Assembly (NCBI RefSeq): GCF_010091925.1
Contig: NZ_WVID01000013.1
Span: 1-64,000 of the forward strand
Length of the DNA stretch: 64,000 nucleotides
Source of the DNA: Nostoc sp. B(2019)
Lineage (GTDB): Bacteria; Cyanobacteriota; Cyanobacteriia; Cyanobacteriales; Nostocaceae
Direction: 5' to 3'
Numbering within the stretch: the first letter of the stretch is position 1; every line of letters starts with the position of its first letter. Under the pieces are notes generated by a model, which saw nothing but the letters and a program-made list of their open reading frames with translations, was not told the DNA's origin and did no database searches. The position numbers and the translations under genes were made by a program. Shown one piece after another: positions 1 to 10,634 of this stretch.

Positions 1-1306
<1,306 letters not shown>

Positions 1307-1312
1307 GTGTAA

Positions 1313-1356
1313 TCAGTGGATAGTTAACAGACTGACAACTGATAACTATTCACTGA
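1313..1356. terminator. Hairpin between convergent ilvC and membrane gene
   Basis: TCAGTGGATAGTTA pairs with TAACTATTCACTGA (14 bp, one G-T pair) just after the ilvC stop. No clean T-tract follows, so it may be a repeat-derived hairpin acting as a bidirectional terminator rather than a canonical rho-independent one. Confidence 0.45.
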
Positions 1357-2143
1357 TAGCTGATTTCAGAAATGACTGTATTCTAGATAGTACATATCGG
1401 ATGCTCTTTTCATCAGCGTATTGGGGATTGATTGGTATCTCCTTACCAGATTTCAGCACAATCACAATTCGATAAAGCTTAGAGTATTTAAATTGTTTTT
1501 CTTGAATATCAAGACAGAGAATTGATTCTAGTGGCTGCTCAATGATTTGATTGCCGCGCAAACTTTTGCGTTCTATAAATACCTGATTAAGACTTTTATA
1601 GAAAGTGCAGATAGTTACAGGTGATGTAGCGAAAAAAGTAGCGATCGCCATCATAATGAACATAAATAAGCTAAAAAAGAACACATAATTACGCTGATTT
1701 TGCTGTACTGATAGAGAAGTTTGTCCAGAATTGATAAAATTGTTAATTTGAAAGGCAAATTCTTGATTTTCTTGATAGCTAACGTGTGATAACATGGCAA
1801 AGTCTTTGAAGGGAGTCACAATCATAACCTGATAGGTTTTTCCCCCTTTTCCACCGCTCCTTGTGAGGATGTATGCTTCTTGTGGATCAAAAATCTTTAG
1901 TTTATCCATGCTTCCCAGCAAATTATACCGCCTCAATTCACAGTTAATTTGGTTGGGTGAGGAGCGATTCTCCGAAGGAGACGCTACGCGAACGCAAGTT
2001 AGACTAGCTGAAGCAAAATCAAAAACTGTGCAGTAAATCAAAAAACTCAAACAGACCGTAAAAATGCACCATCCGATAGACCAATATTTGAGTGGTCGAT
2101 GCTTTAGTAGCAATTTTGTGCGGGTTTCCTCTACAATTTTCAT
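1346..2143 (-). CDS. Hypothetical membrane protein with two TM segments
   Basis: I do not recognise a family. The 265-residue product has a hydrophobic segment near residues 20-45 ('WSIGWCIFTVCLSFLIYC') and a second near 150-175 ('NYVFFFSLFMFIMMAIATFF'). About 100 residues lie between them, and a soluble C-terminus of about 90 residues resembles a PH-like or DUF-type cytoplasmic domain. Between residues 50 and 65 the coding sequence crosses a GC-rich palindromic repeat (1962-1996), so this stretch ('VRVASPSENRSS') is probably repeat-derived. The gene stands alone, convergent with ilvC. Confidence 0.7.
   Translation of the reverse strand: MKIVEETRTKLLLKHRPLKYWSIGWCIFTVCLSFLIYCTVFDFASASLTCVRVASPSENRSSPNQINCELRRYNLLGSMDKLKIFDPQEAYILTRSGGKGGKTYQVMIVTPFKDFAMLSHVSYQENQEFAFQINNFINSGQTSLSVQQNQRNYVFFFSLFMFIMMAIATFFATSPVTICTFYKSLNQVFIERKSLRGNQIIEQPLESILCLDIQEKQFKYSKLYRIVIVLKSGKEIPINPQYADEKSIRYVLSRIQSFLKSAISE
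1962..1996. repeat. Short dispersed palindromic repeat inside a gene
   Basis: The stretch around 'ctccgaaggagacgctacgc' contains a CTCCGAAGGAG palindrome and the 'gcgtagcgtctc' core (reverse complement). That core recurs at about 3332-3345 and, altered, at about 10909. It lies in frame inside the 1346-2143 gene. Confidence 0.6.
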
Positions 2144-2376
2144 CAGTGCCTCTGTATGGAATACTTAATCCCTAAATAGAGTATTCCCCTATAGCCCATC
2201 CTCTTATCGCCAAGTCTAAATAACGAAATAATCTGCGTTCGCACAGCCTATCCTAAGAAGAGGAATAAACATCAGTAGCTTAACTAGTATTAAGCTATAA
2301 CCCTGAGATAGATGATTTTTTAAGAGATATTTGAGTAGCTAGTAGATAATTGGGGCAAAAAATTACGGCTAGAAAT

Positions 2377-3243
2377 ATGGAAACTAAACAGCTAGGAAAA
2401 AGTGGTATCTTTGTAAGTGCGATCGGTTTGGGTGGGATGCCGATGTCAATCTATAATCGCCCTCCAGAATCGCAATCAATCCCAGTTATTCATCGTGCTT
2501 TAGATTTGGGTATTACATTTATTGATACTGCTGATTCTTACTGCAAAGATGAGTCAGATAAGCACCATAATGAGCAACTAATTAACAAAGCACTTACTAG
2601 TTACAAAGGCGATATCAGCCAAGTGATTGTGGCGACTAAAGGCGGTTTGATGCGTCCCAATGGAAGTTGGACACGCAATGGTAGCCCGGAAAATCTGCGC
2701 CAAACAATTCGAGTCAGCTTTGAAGCTTTGGGCGGTGCTAAACCCATTGATGTTTGGCAATACCACTCACCCGATACCAATTACACTATTGAAGAATCTC
2801 TTACACCAGTAAAAGAAGCAGTAGAAACGGGTTTGATTCGGTTTGTGGGAGTTTCTAACTTTTCCGTTGAACAAATTAAGCAAGCGCGGGATGTGGTGGA
2901 TATTGTCTCCGTGCAAAATCAATACAGCCCTTGGGAACGACAGCCAGAAAATGACGGCGTATTGAAGTATTGCGAACAGGAAGGTTTGACCTTTTTACCT
3001 TGGAGTCCCTTTGGTGGTATTCGTCGCCATCAAAACTTGCAAGATATTCCTGCGATCGCTCAATTAGCAAAAGAAAAAGGCGTGTCAGTTTATAATATTG
3101 TGTTGGCATGGTTGCGTTCTAAGTCGCCCTCTATTTTGCCAATTCCTGGTGCTAGCAAAATTTCCAGCATCGAAGACTCAGTACATGCGCTCATTGTGAC
3201 ACTATCTGATGAAGAAGTGCAAAAAATTGATCGCGCAACCTAA
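2377..3243 (+). CDS. Aldo/keto reductase family oxidoreductase
   Basis: NADPH-dependent TIM-barrel oxidoreductase. The N-terminus 'LGKSGIFVSAIGLGG', the catalytic region 'TFIDTADSY' (Asp and Tyr of the tetrad), a Lys in 'VIVATKGG' and a His in 'DVWQYHSPD' fit the family. The C-terminal 'PIPGASKISSIEDS' binds NADPH. It is 288 residues from ATG 2377; an upstream in-frame TTG at 2350 would add nine residues that do not match the family start. The substrate cannot be told. It appears monocistronic. Confidence 0.9.
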   Translation: METKQLGKSGIFVSAIGLGGMPMSIYNRPPESQSIPVIHRALDLGITFIDTADSYCKDESDKHHNEQLINKALTSYKGDISQVIVATKGGLMRPNGSWTRNGSPENLRQTIRVSFEALGGAKPIDVWQYHSPDTNYTIEESLTPVKEAVETGLIRFVGVSNFSVEQIKQARDVVDIVSVQNQYSPWERQPENDGVLKYCEQEGLTFLPWSPFGGIRRHQNLQDIPAIAQLAKEKGVSVYNIVLAWLRSKSPSILPIPGASKISSIEDSVHALIVTLSDEEVQKIDRAT

Positions 3244-3527
3244 TTATTTTGAATTTAACCCTTACGCAAAGACGTAATATACACTAAGCAAACAGGTATA
3301 ATCAAACACGAAACAAAATTTCAGTTCGTAGTGTTCGCGTAGCGTCTCGCAGAGAGCGACTCATCGCTCAAAATAAGGATTATCAGGACTAAAGTCCTTA
3401 CTACAAACTTTAATTTGTCTATGCCTAGCTACTTAGCAAGCACTTTGCTCAATTAGAGTTTACCCATTAGAGCAAAGTGTTTTCGTCTTTATGCGAAACT
3501 ATTATTCAAATCATTAATTTAAAATTT
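3244..3527. repeat. Intergenic region with GC-rich palindromic repeat
   Basis: About 3332-3368 carries another copy of the 'gttcgcgtagcgtctcgcag' repeat. A second segment at about 3375-3415 resembles the 'aggactaaagtccttactac' dispersed element, which is itself a palindrome. No gene is visible. Confidence 0.5.
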
Positions 3528-4352
3528 ATGCATCTCAATTCTGCAAACTACAAGTTTGTAAGAGTGTTTGTGATTCTACTGCTATCCATGCTCTACTGGC
3601 AAAATTCAGTAAACGCACAGTCTCAGCCAAATACACAACTTTTGCCATTTTTTGATAATGTAGATAACCCTGTTCCTGTGGGCTTCCCCGCAGGGCAGAA
3701 ATTGGACATTACACCATCCCCACCACTGCTAAATTCTTTTGACCAAGCCGTACTACAAATCTGTGGCCCTATTGGAACAAAAGTCAGTAGCAATAAATTT
3801 AAACAATTGTTATCCTTTTACCCGGATGTGTTACAAAAACTTCAGCAAGCTAGCGGTGGCGAATTGCGTCCAGGTCGTCGGAATAAAGCGCAATTTCTCG
3901 AAGATTTAACTAATATTTGGTTTAAACGTCGGGGGTTTGAACATATTTTTTGTGGCGAAATATATAACGCTAACGATATTGGCGGCCTGCATTTTCATGG
4001 CAGATATTTACAGCTACAAAATGAAGGAATTGGCGGACGCCTGGCGAATAATCAAAGGCGAGAAGAAGTTGTTCCTGGTGTAATTTATACAATGGGTGTA
4101 GTACTTAAACAGGAAAACCGAACAGTAACAGATGTCATCAAAGGCTATGGCTATCTGAGCAACGCCGAAGAAATGCTTATAGATACAACCCGAATATTTA
4201 AACTACAAGAAAATACTGAGGGAGCGTGTATTTCTAATGTGCGCGATCGGGAAACAGGAAAATTATTTACGACAGTTTTTGTAAGGAAACAGAAGGCGAT
4301 CGTTACCTTTTACCCCGATGCTACTCCGCAGGGTGCAAACTGTAAAAGTTAA
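3528..4352 (+). CDS. Secreted EndoU-type endoribonuclease-like protein
   Basis: The 274-residue product starts with a signal peptide (hydrophobic 'VFVILLLSMLYW', then 'VNAQS' near residue 31). The C-terminal half resembles the bacterial EndoU fold: 'FEHIFCGE', then 'GGLHFHGRY' near residue 150 with candidate catalytic His, then 'VIKGYGYLSNAEEML' with a candidate Lys, ending 'FVRKQKAIVTFYPDA'. EndoU enzymes cut RNA at U in a Mn2+-dependent or metal-independent way, and bacterial ones are often secreted toxins. ATG 3528 is preferred over GTG 3477 because it directly precedes the signal peptide. No immunity gene is obvious next door. The fold assignment comes from motif memory, not a search. Confidence 0.65.
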   Translation: MHLNSANYKFVRVFVILLLSMLYWQNSVNAQSQPNTQLLPFFDNVDNPVPVGFPAGQKLDITPSPPLLNSFDQAVLQICGPIGTKVSSNKFKQLLSFYPDVLQKLQQASGGELRPGRRNKAQFLEDLTNIWFKRRGFEHIFCGEIYNANDIGGLHFHGRYLQLQNEGIGGRLANNQRREEVVPGVIYTMGVVLKQENRTVTDVIKGYGYLSNAEEMLIDTTRIFKLQENTEGACISNVRDRETGKLFTTVFVRKQKAIVTFYPDATPQGANCKS

Positions 4353-4433
4353 TTCCTTCTTTGAGCTATCTCAAAGACAGTATGATAAATTCCTGGCAAA
4401 TTAGGGACAAGTTCAGAGGTTCAAACAGATGAC

Positions 4434-4591
4434 TAGCTCTTTCAAGGTGTAATATATTTTTCTTGGTGTCTTATTAGTGCTTTAGTGGTTCAAAAGTCAA
4501 TTTTTTAATCACTAAGACACAAATAGACAAAGGTGGAAAGCCCTAAATTCGCTAAATTTTTTTGGGATTTTTACCCACCTTGAAAGAGCTA
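4434..4591. mobile_element. MITE-like element, family 2, copy 1
   Basis: Ends are inverted repeats: TAGCTCTTTCAAGGTG (4434-4449) and CACCTTGAAAGAGCTA (4576-4591), perfect over 16 bp. The interior holds 'agtggttcaaaagtcaatttttt', also found in the copy at 59792-59944. No coding capacity. Confidence 0.7.
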
Positions 4592-4695
4592 AAAGAAATA
4601 ACTAAGACTATACCCAATTTCCAAACGCTTTATTACACGAAGTTTTGAAGAAAATTTGTCATTTCTGCTCACTCTTTCTAAGCAAGTAAGAGATT

Positions 4696-4901
4696 AGACT
4701 TCTTGCAAAAGTCAGGGTAAAGGTTAAGGGGAAAAGGTGAGACCAGTGCTGCGGGAGGGTTTCCCTCCGCAGGCAACTGGCGTTAGCGAAGCGTTAGCGA
4801 CGTAGGAGCGTCACCCGAAGGGGAAAAGGGACTTACAACCCTTCCCCTTTACCCTTTACCCTTTTCCCCAAGGTGCAAAAATATATTTTTGCAAGAGGTC
4901 T
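4696..4901. mobile_element. MITE-like element, family 1, copy A
   Basis: Left end AGACTTCTTGCAAAAGTC, right end TTTTTGCAAGAGGTCT in inverted orientation. The interior contains GC-rich nested palindromes at about 4750-4825 and 'ccctttacccttt' low-complexity DNA, so this copy seems to have taken up other repeats. Related copies are at 39699-39820 and 57744-57909. Confidence 0.65.
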
Positions 4902-4912
4902 ATTGTAGTTAG

Positions 4913-5482
4913 TTAATGTTGATGCACTCGCTCTAGCAACCACAGCGAAGTAACAGTACCGATAAAGTGAGCAGCAATCCCATTAATGTTTGCTAGTACC
5001 ACAAAAACATCAAGTGCTCGAATAATTTTGTAGGGATCAGTGATTGCGACTCCTGGAGGTTGGGATATAGATTTTGCCACTAGCACTGCTACAGTTGCTC
5101 CAGCACCCAAGAGGGTTAATAATATACCCACTAAACCTAAAAATACCCCTAGTCGAATGATTTTAACAGTATCCGCCTTACTGGAATGCAGAGCCGGATT
5201 AGGATTTTCTAGACTTTTACCTATACGGGTGTAACGAAAATCCCAGTACACACTAAATAACAATACTACAACTCCGCATACAGCCCAAAATATGCCAACC
5301 CCAAGCCCGGCATTTGGTTGCTCAGTCAAACCACGACCAGTATAGGCAAATAACAACACTAAGCCAGAAACCGCTGCAAGTCCCAATTGTACCCAGAAGG
5401 TGAGCCAGCCTGTAAGGCGTATAGTATTCCCAATTGAACGAGTTTCTGGTGCTAGCGATCGCGCTTCTGATTCGGTTTGCAT
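4913..5482 (-). CDS. DUF3611 (Tic21/PIC1-like) membrane protein
   Basis: 189 residues with four hydrophobic segments at about 28-50, 65-85, 110-135 and 160-180. The opening 'SIGNTIRLTGWLTFWVQLGLA' and the 'YWDFRYTRIGKSL' loop are typical of the cyanobacterial DUF3611 family. Plant homologues are the chloroplast inner-envelope protein Tic21/PIC1, linked to iron or protein import; the function in cyanobacteria is not settled. The start ATG is at 5482. Family call from recognition, fairly sure; role inferred. Confidence 0.75.
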   Translation of the reverse strand: MQTESEARSLAPETRSIGNTIRLTGWLTFWVQLGLAAVSGLVLLFAYTGRGLTEQPNAGLGVGIFWAVCGVVVLLFSVYWDFRYTRIGKSLENPNPALHSSKADTVKIIRLGVFLGLVGILLTLLGAGATVAVLVAKSISQPPGVAITDPYKIIRALDVFVVLANINGIAAHFIGTVTSLWLLERVHQH

Positions 5483-5776
5483 CTTAAAATTCCATTAAGT
5501 CTAATTAGCAGATCCTCATCCTTCAAGGATATTTGCGCGGTTCGCTTTATACCCCCATCCCCAGACATAATTACCTCAAAATCTTGGGGAATAAAATCTC
5601 AATATTTTTAATTTTTAATTTGGAATGGAAGCGTAGCGACTGACTTCTGAAATACTTCTAAATAATAGAAAGTTATCAAACTTAGGGATGATAAGCAATC
5701 AGCAATTAAATTGACAAAATTGCACCATAAAGCGTGATATTTAAGCGATAGGCAGCGATAGCGAAGGATAACGGGT

Positions 5777-6250
5777 ATGATTAAATCTTGGATGGTGATT
5801 GGGGGCGTGGCTTTCTTGGTTGCTCTAGCGGCTAACTTTATTACACCAAGCGATCGCCAATGGTTCAAGCGCTTACAAAGACCTAGATGGCTAACTTTTG
5901 AGGGAGCAATTCCAATTATTTGGACTGTAATCTTTATTTGTGGTGCTTGGTCAGCTTATATTGTCTGGGAAAACGATCCAGGAACCACCACAACTTGGTT
6001 AATGATGGGTTTATACCTGCTTCTAGAAATTGTGACCATTGCCTATACGCCTGTAATGTTTCGGCTTCGCAGTCTTAAAGTAGGAACAATTCTCGGTGGT
6101 ACAGGTTTTATCATCAGTGTTTTATTGATACTTGCAGTATTAACTATTTCTGGTTGGGCAGCATTGTTACTAGTTCCTTATTTGTTGTGGAGTCCTATTG
6201 GCACTTATACCACTTGGCAGATGGCTAGTCTCAATCCTCAAGATATCTGA
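5777..6250 (+). CDS. TspO/MBR family protein, first tandem copy
   Basis: 157 residues, five membrane segments in the TspO pattern. It is Trp-rich with 'RPRWLTFEGAIPIIWTVIF' in the first loop and 'LLVPYLLWSPIGTYTT' near the end, where mammalian TSPO has its cholesterol motif. TspO proteins bind tetrapyrroles and are stress-linked outer-membrane or membrane proteins in bacteria. It is followed 89 bases later by a paralogue in the same direction. Confidence 0.88.
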   Translation: MIKSWMVIGGVAFLVALAANFITPSDRQWFKRLQRPRWLTFEGAIPIIWTVIFICGAWSAYIVWENDPGTTTTWLMMGLYLLLEIVTIAYTPVMFRLRSLKVGTILGGTGFIISVLLILAVLTISGWAALLLVPYLLWSPIGTYTTWQMASLNPQDI

Positions 6251-6339
6251 TATTCCAACCAGCGAATGATTCAACTCATGCCCGAAATTGTCAGACTTGC
6301 AGTGTATAACTTGACAACATACACAAGCAAGAATTCACC

Positions 6340-6813
6340 ATGATTAAATCTTGGATGGTCATTGCGGCTGTAACTTTATTAATCGAGTTTGGTAGTTTCT
6401 TGATTACGCCGCGCGATGTCAAATGGTTTGCACAGTTGAGACGCCCTAAATGGCTAGTTTTTGAGCCGCTTATCCCGATTATTTGGACTGTAATTTTTAT
6501 TTGCGGTGCAATTTCAGCTAATATCGTCTGGCAAAAAAATCCAGGAAGCGTCATCACCTGGCTGCTAATGGGTTTGTATCTCATACTGGAAATTATCACC
6601 GTCGCTTACATACCTCTAATGCTGAGATTTCGCAGTCTTAAAGCTGGGGAAATTATTGGGTTAAGTGGTCTAATTTTAGGCGTTGTCCTAGCAATATGCG
6701 TTCTACCGATTTCTGGACTAGCGGCGCTGTTACTCGCTCCTTATCTAATTTGGAGTCCAATTGGAACTTATACCACCGACGAATTAAAAGAGTTAAATCC
6801 TCAAGATGCGTAG
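6340..6813 (+). CDS. TspO/MBR family protein, second tandem copy
   Basis: Also 157 residues and alignable end to end with the preceding gene: both begin 'MIKSWMVI', both have 'PIIWTVIFICGA', and both end 'ELNPQDA/SLNPQDI'. The Trp and loop residues are kept, so both copies look functional. The duplication is old enough that third positions differ freely. Confidence 0.88.
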   Translation: MIKSWMVIAAVTLLIEFGSFLITPRDVKWFAQLRRPKWLVFEPLIPIIWTVIFICGAISANIVWQKNPGSVITWLLMGLYLILEIITVAYIPLMLRFRSLKAGEIIGLSGLILGVVLAICVLPISGLAALLLAPYLIWSPIGTYTTDELKELNPQDA

Positions 6814-6884
6814 AGGAGTCAAGGGACTGGGGGAAGTTGCAGTAAGTCTTTCCCCTTTGCTCCTGTGCTCCCCCACTTCCTCCT

Positions 6885-7592
6885 CTATACAAGACGTCCA
6901 TAACGTGCTGTAACTGGATTAGCTGGATTGGATTGATTATTCAGCCAAGCCCACATTTGATCACCAAAAGAAAAATGCCACCATTCTCGGGGATTGCGTT
7001 GAAATTGCGCTTTTAACATCACATCCCGCAATAACTGACGGTAAGCATGATATTGTTGTGCTTCTGGATGGTGGTTATTGGCGTAGTAATTGGGATGCGA
7101 TCGCTCTGACATTTCATCAATTGGCGAACCCATATTCACTATTTGCCCTGCATCATCTACTAACGTTACATCTACGGCTGCACCTGTACTGTGGGGAGGA
7201 GGAGTTTTTTCATCCAAACTTGGTATAGCCCAAATTTCATAAACTGCTTTCCAAATCTCTTGGCGTTGGTGTGGTGATAACTCAGCCTCAGTCAGTCCTC
7301 TTTGTCGCAACGCTACCGCGAAGCTGTAATCTACCATAAACTGCTGTACAGCGATCGGGCGATAGGCATCAAAGATTTGGATGCGCCAGTTGGGATGTAA
7401 GCGATGAAGATAATTTTGGGCTTGGCTTAAATTGTCAACAACACTTTGACGGAGATAGTAAGGGGAATTTTTCCCATAAGGCGCACCCAGTTTTTCGTAA
7501 GGATGGGGCGATTCCACTGCAAACAATTCTAAAGGAATCTCTACTAAGGGTTCACCACATTCATAAATAGGGATTTGGTGATAAGGTCTCAT
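6885..7592 (-). CDS. D-alanyl-D-alanine dipeptidase (VanX-like, M15D)
   Basis: 235 residues. Zinc-site motif 'HSTGAAVDVTLVD' (His and Asp ligands) and 'REWWHFSFG' (catalytic Glu and the His ligand) match the VanX/DdpX family, which cleaves D-Ala-D-Ala dipeptide for peptidoglycan recycling. 'DAYRPIAVQQ' carries the transition-state Arg. No signal peptide is visible, so cytoplasmic. Its ATG overlaps the stop of the upstream DUF1350 gene (ATGA, 7589-7592), so the two are translationally coupled. Confidence 0.92.
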   Translation of the reverse strand: MRPYHQIPIYECGEPLVEIPLELFAVESPHPYEKLGAPYGKNSPYYLRQSVVDNLSQAQNYLHRLHPNWRIQIFDAYRPIAVQQFMVDYSFAVALRQRGLTEAELSPHQRQEIWKAVYEIWAIPSLDEKTPPPHSTGAAVDVTLVDDAGQIVNMGSPIDEMSERSHPNYYANNHHPEAQQYHAYRQLLRDVMLKAQFQRNPREWWHFSFGDQMWAWLNNQSNPANPVTARYGRLV

Positions 7593-8539
7593 TTACTTTG
7601 CTGCCGTTTATCCAGTGCATCTAAAAATCGAATCGTAACAGGTTCTAGGTATCGAGATGCAACAGGTTCGATGAATTTATCTAATGGATTGAGATCCACT
7701 ATATAATTACCTATTTTGATACCGATTGGTTCTAAATGTTTACCAGGCATTTCCTGATGAACAATGGGAAACTCTCTGTCTTTTAGCTCATGAATCAGCC
7801 AAAGTACATCACTATCTTTTTGTACTTCCTCGCTCTTGTCTTTGTCATTTTGACTACCCGCGATCGCATCTTGAGAAAAGGAAATAAGCGCTGTTAAATT
7901 AAATAAATCACTGCGATCGACAAAATCCTGAGTCTGTTTTCTAGTAGGTAGCACTCCCAGCCCCACCCCATCGAGGAATTTTGCTATAGAAGACAGAGGT
8001 TTAGGTATTGCACTTTGTGTATCGCTAATATCTGGAGCAATGAGTAAAGATTTTTGACCTTTAATAGAAGGTTTCTTGATCCCAAAATCCTGAAGACTAC
8101 TTTTAATCTGTTGAGCTTGTTTTTGAGTATTTACATCACTCGCTAATAAAATGCTTTCCCATTCATCACCACTTAAAAATTCTAGGAGAGTAATATATTT
8201 ACAGCCGAGACTATGACCAATCCAAAAATAATTTTCTTTATTTCGATATACCTCTGATTGATAATTTAATTTATTGGCAATTTTGATTATTTCCTCTGTC
8301 AGAACATCCTGTTCTTTTAATAAACCAATAGCAATAGGCCAGTGACGAAAGCTAAACCGGAACGGTAAAGCAACGATTGTATAACCTTGTTCAAATATAT
8401 TTCTTAAAAAATATCGATAGAAAACAGTAGGGAAAGTCCCAAAAAAAGCACCACCCATAAATTGCACTACACCCTTTGGATTTGGATGAATAGCAACCCA
8501 ACTGAAAGAAACCGGGCGAAACTTCAACTGTGCATTCAT
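7589..8539 (-). CDS. DUF1350 family alpha/beta-hydrolase-like protein
   Basis: 316 residues. The start 'VSFSWVAIHPNPKGVVQFMGGAFFG' and 'ALPFRFSFRHW' are typical of DUF1350, found in cyanobacteria and plastids. The 'WIGHSLGCKYI' nucleophile elbow (GHSLG) near residue 128 fits an alpha/beta hydrolase. The substrate is unknown. It is the first gene of a two-gene operon with the VanX-like peptidase through an ATGA overlap. Confidence 0.82.
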   Translation of the reverse strand: MNAQLKFRPVSFSWVAIHPNPKGVVQFMGGAFFGTFPTVFYRYFLRNIFEQGYTIVALPFRFSFRHWPIAIGLLKEQDVLTEEIIKIANKLNYQSEVYRNKENYFWIGHSLGCKYITLLEFLSGDEWESILLASDVNTQKQAQQIKSSLQDFGIKKPSIKGQKSLLIAPDISDTQSAIPKPLSSIAKFLDGVGLGVLPTRKQTQDFVDRSDLFNLTALISFSQDAIAGSQNDKDKSEEVQKDSDVLWLIHELKDREFPIVHQEMPGKHLEPIGIKIGNYIVDLNPLDKFIEPVASRYLEPVTIRFLDALDKRQQSK

Positions 8540-8745
8540 TTAACATACTCCTCGGTGTTAAAGAAATGGTGATAGTTCATGAACTTACCCCCATGCTTAC
8601 AACCGAAGTTATATAAAATCGGAGGTAAATTTCACTTTGATTAAGATATTGGGAGCTACAAAGTGAAATCACACCATTCCGCATTACGCGGAGAAATATT
8701 TTTTATAAAACTTTAGTCTGCTGAAGTTTAATTATTAGTCATTAG
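8540..8745. other. Intergenic, with an inverted repeat
   Basis: TTTCACTTTG (about 8630) and CAAAGTGAAA (about 8659) form an inverted repeat that could be an RNA hairpin or operator upstream of the DUF1350 gene. No gene is seen. Confidence 0.4.
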
Positions 8746-9030
8746 TCAAGGGTCAAGAATTTCTTCCCCCTCTACCCCTCCGCCCCTCTGCTCCCCTGCT
8801 CCCTCATTTCCCCCAGCCGCCTCTGGAACTGGGTCGTAACCACCTGGATGAAAGGGATGACAGCGTAAAATACGCCAAATTGCCATCCACCCGCCACGCA
8901 ATACGCCAAATCGTTCAATTGCTTGGATGGCATACATTGAACAAGTTGGTTGAAAGCGACAAGTCGGGAGATACAGCGGCGAAATAAACATTCGATAGCC
9001 CCGAATCAGCCAAATCAATAATATTTTCAT
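8746..9030 (-). CDS. yidD: YidD membrane protein insertion efficiency factor
   Basis: 94 residues. '[35 protein letters not shown]' shows the amphipathic helix and the Cys/Pro-rich core (three Cys) of YidD, and '[15 protein letters not shown]' is the conserved end. YidD assists YidC in inserting inner-membrane proteins. About 22 extra C-terminal residues (Gly/Glu-rich, '[13 protein letters not shown]') come from a genomic C/T-rich low-complexity tract at 8757-8812 that has run into the gene, so the ancestral stop is lost. Confidence 0.93.
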   Translation of the reverse strand: MKILLIWLIRGYRMFISPLYLPTCRFQPTCSMYAIQAIERFGVLRGGWMAIWRILRCHPFHPGGYDPVPEAAGGNEGAGEQRGGGVEGEEILDP

Positions 9031-9090
9031 TGCGTCACCTAAATCTTATAAATTAGTAACAATGGTAATAATTTCTATTTTGTTGCATCT

Positions 9091-9798
9091 TTGTTGATTA
9101 CATTTCCTGGTTTGACTTCAGTTCCGCTTTTATGGCTGCAAATTGCGATCGTTGCAGTTTGGGTGTTATTCATCCTCCTAATTGCATGGTGGGTAAATCG
9201 TTTCGCTAATCGTGATCCAGAAATTGTACGGAAGATAGTTCATATTGGCACTGGCAATGTAATTTTACTCGCTTGGTGGCTAGATATTCCTGCAATTATC
9301 GGGATTACGGCTTCAATTTTAGCGAGTGTCATCACCTTATTGTCCTATCGATTTCCCATTCTTCCTGGTATCAACAGCGTCGGACGCCAAAGTTTTGGGA
9401 CATTTTTTTATTCTGTCAGTTTTGGTATTTTAGTTGCCTGGTTTTGGCACTTGCAACAACCTCAGTACGCAGCGCTAGGAATTTTGGTGATGTCTTGGGG
9501 AGATGGACTAGCAGCCTTGATTGGACAACGCTTTGGTACACATAAGTATAAAGTGTTTGGCAGAGAAAAAAGTTGGGAAGGCTCTTTGACTATGACGCTA
9601 GTTAGCTTCGTTGTCAGTAGTTTGATTTTACTTGGCACACAAGGAAACAATTGGCAAACTTGGGTGGTATCACTTGTAGTGGCATTTATCGCTACTGGTT
9701 TAGAAGCTTTTTCGTTTTTAGGCGTTGATAATTTAACAGTTCCTTTGGGTAGTGCTGCGCTGGCTTTTGTGTTAATTCAACAACTGGTACTCTATTGA
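9091..9798 (+). CDS. Phytol kinase-like CTP-dependent membrane kinase
   Basis: 235 residues with about six to seven membrane segments. The motif 'MSWGDGLAALIGQRFG' followed by 'GREKSWEGSLTM' is that of the CDP-DAG synthase/dolichol kinase/phytol kinase superfamily. Cyanobacterial members (VTE5 type) phosphorylate phytol from chlorophyll turnover for tocopherol or phylloquinone synthesis. No ATG is available in frame before residue 130; TTG at 9091 or 9094 is the likely start, since a stop precedes it in frame at 9049. The substrate is inferred. Confidence 0.8.
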   Translation: MLITFPGLTSVPLLWLQIAIVAVWVLFILLIAWWVNRFANRDPEIVRKIVHIGTGNVILLAWWLDIPAIIGITASILASVITLLSYRFPILPGINSVGRQSFGTFFYSVSFGILVAWFWHLQQPQYAALGILVMSWGDGLAALIGQRFGTHKYKVFGREKSWEGSLTMTLVSFVVSSLILLGTQGNNWQTWVVSLVVAFIATGLEAFSFLGVDNLTVPLGSAALAFVLIQQLVLY

Positions 9799-10486
9799 GT
9801 TTAGCAGTGCTGCATCTACGCCCGTCGTAGACATCGCCTGCCCTAATCCTCACTGGTACACTTCATTTTAAACTTACCTGATATCAAAGCTTATAGCATT
9901 TAATAATCTGCTGAGGTATGAATTTATCTGGCTTGAAAAGTTTTGCGCTCCTGTTACTCGGACGCGAAAACTTTCCACTGTGTTCATCTGTGGTTAATTA
10001 CTTCTTCTGTGTACCTCACTGAAGTGAAAACCGCTATAGCAGTTTATCATCACAAGTTTTTAATGGTTTTCTGCTTAATACTGTTAGCTCAATTACAGTT
10101 AAATTACGTATAAAATGACAAAGACTGAAGTATAAAGTATAATTTAGTTTCTCATCAATCTTGAATCGGGACTTGATAGGTAGAAACTACGTGTCTACTA
10201 ACACTATACGTAAAAGCTATACGTAAAAGTTATAGTTTTAACTATCTAAAATCTGTTAATATCTCTTCAAATACATTAGATCGCTTCAAAAACATTGAAT
10301 ATCGACCATTCCCACTCTAGGGGTATTAGTTTATCTCAAAAAAATGAAAGATTGTATATCTACTTTGGGGAGTAATTATTTAAGTCCGATTTCTACCTCT
10401 AGATTTATGAATTCCTGACAAACAATCCTTATAGTTGGTTACTTAAGTGGGGAAACCACCGAATTGCGTATGTGAGGTTAGTAATC
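9799..10486. other. Gene-free region before the peptide export locus
   Basis: About 690 bases with no supportable ORF. AT-rich. A short hairpin, GTGG-ggaaa-CCAC (10447-10459), sits 28 bases before the decayed precursor-like ORF at 10487, in the position taken by a palindrome before each intact precursor gene downstream. Confidence 0.45.
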
Positions 10487-10583
10487 ATGTCAGATCAAAT
10501 AACTGCATACCGAGTTGTTTGTCGCGTTATCTGAATCAGTAATAGGAGATTCTAGCTGGCTATACCGATTTAAATCGGATTAA
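10487..10583 (+). pseudogene. Frameshifted double-glycine precursor-like ORF
   Basis: ATG 10487 is preceded by 'gcgtatgtgaggttagtaatc', nearly the block before the four intact precursor genes (acgtaagtgaggtaatcaatc). Translation starts 'MSDQITAY' and stops at 10534. After a one-base slip at about 10511 the next frame reads 'ELFVALSE', which aligns with 'DLLVDLSTEE' and 'ELIVELSVGQ' of the intact leaders, but the Gly-Gly is not recognisable. I infer a decayed fifth leader. The match is short and could be partly chance. Confidence 0.45.
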
Positions 10584-10634
10584 CAGCAATATTACTCTAA
10601 GAATTAGCGGCTTTACAGGGAACAACCACTTCTA

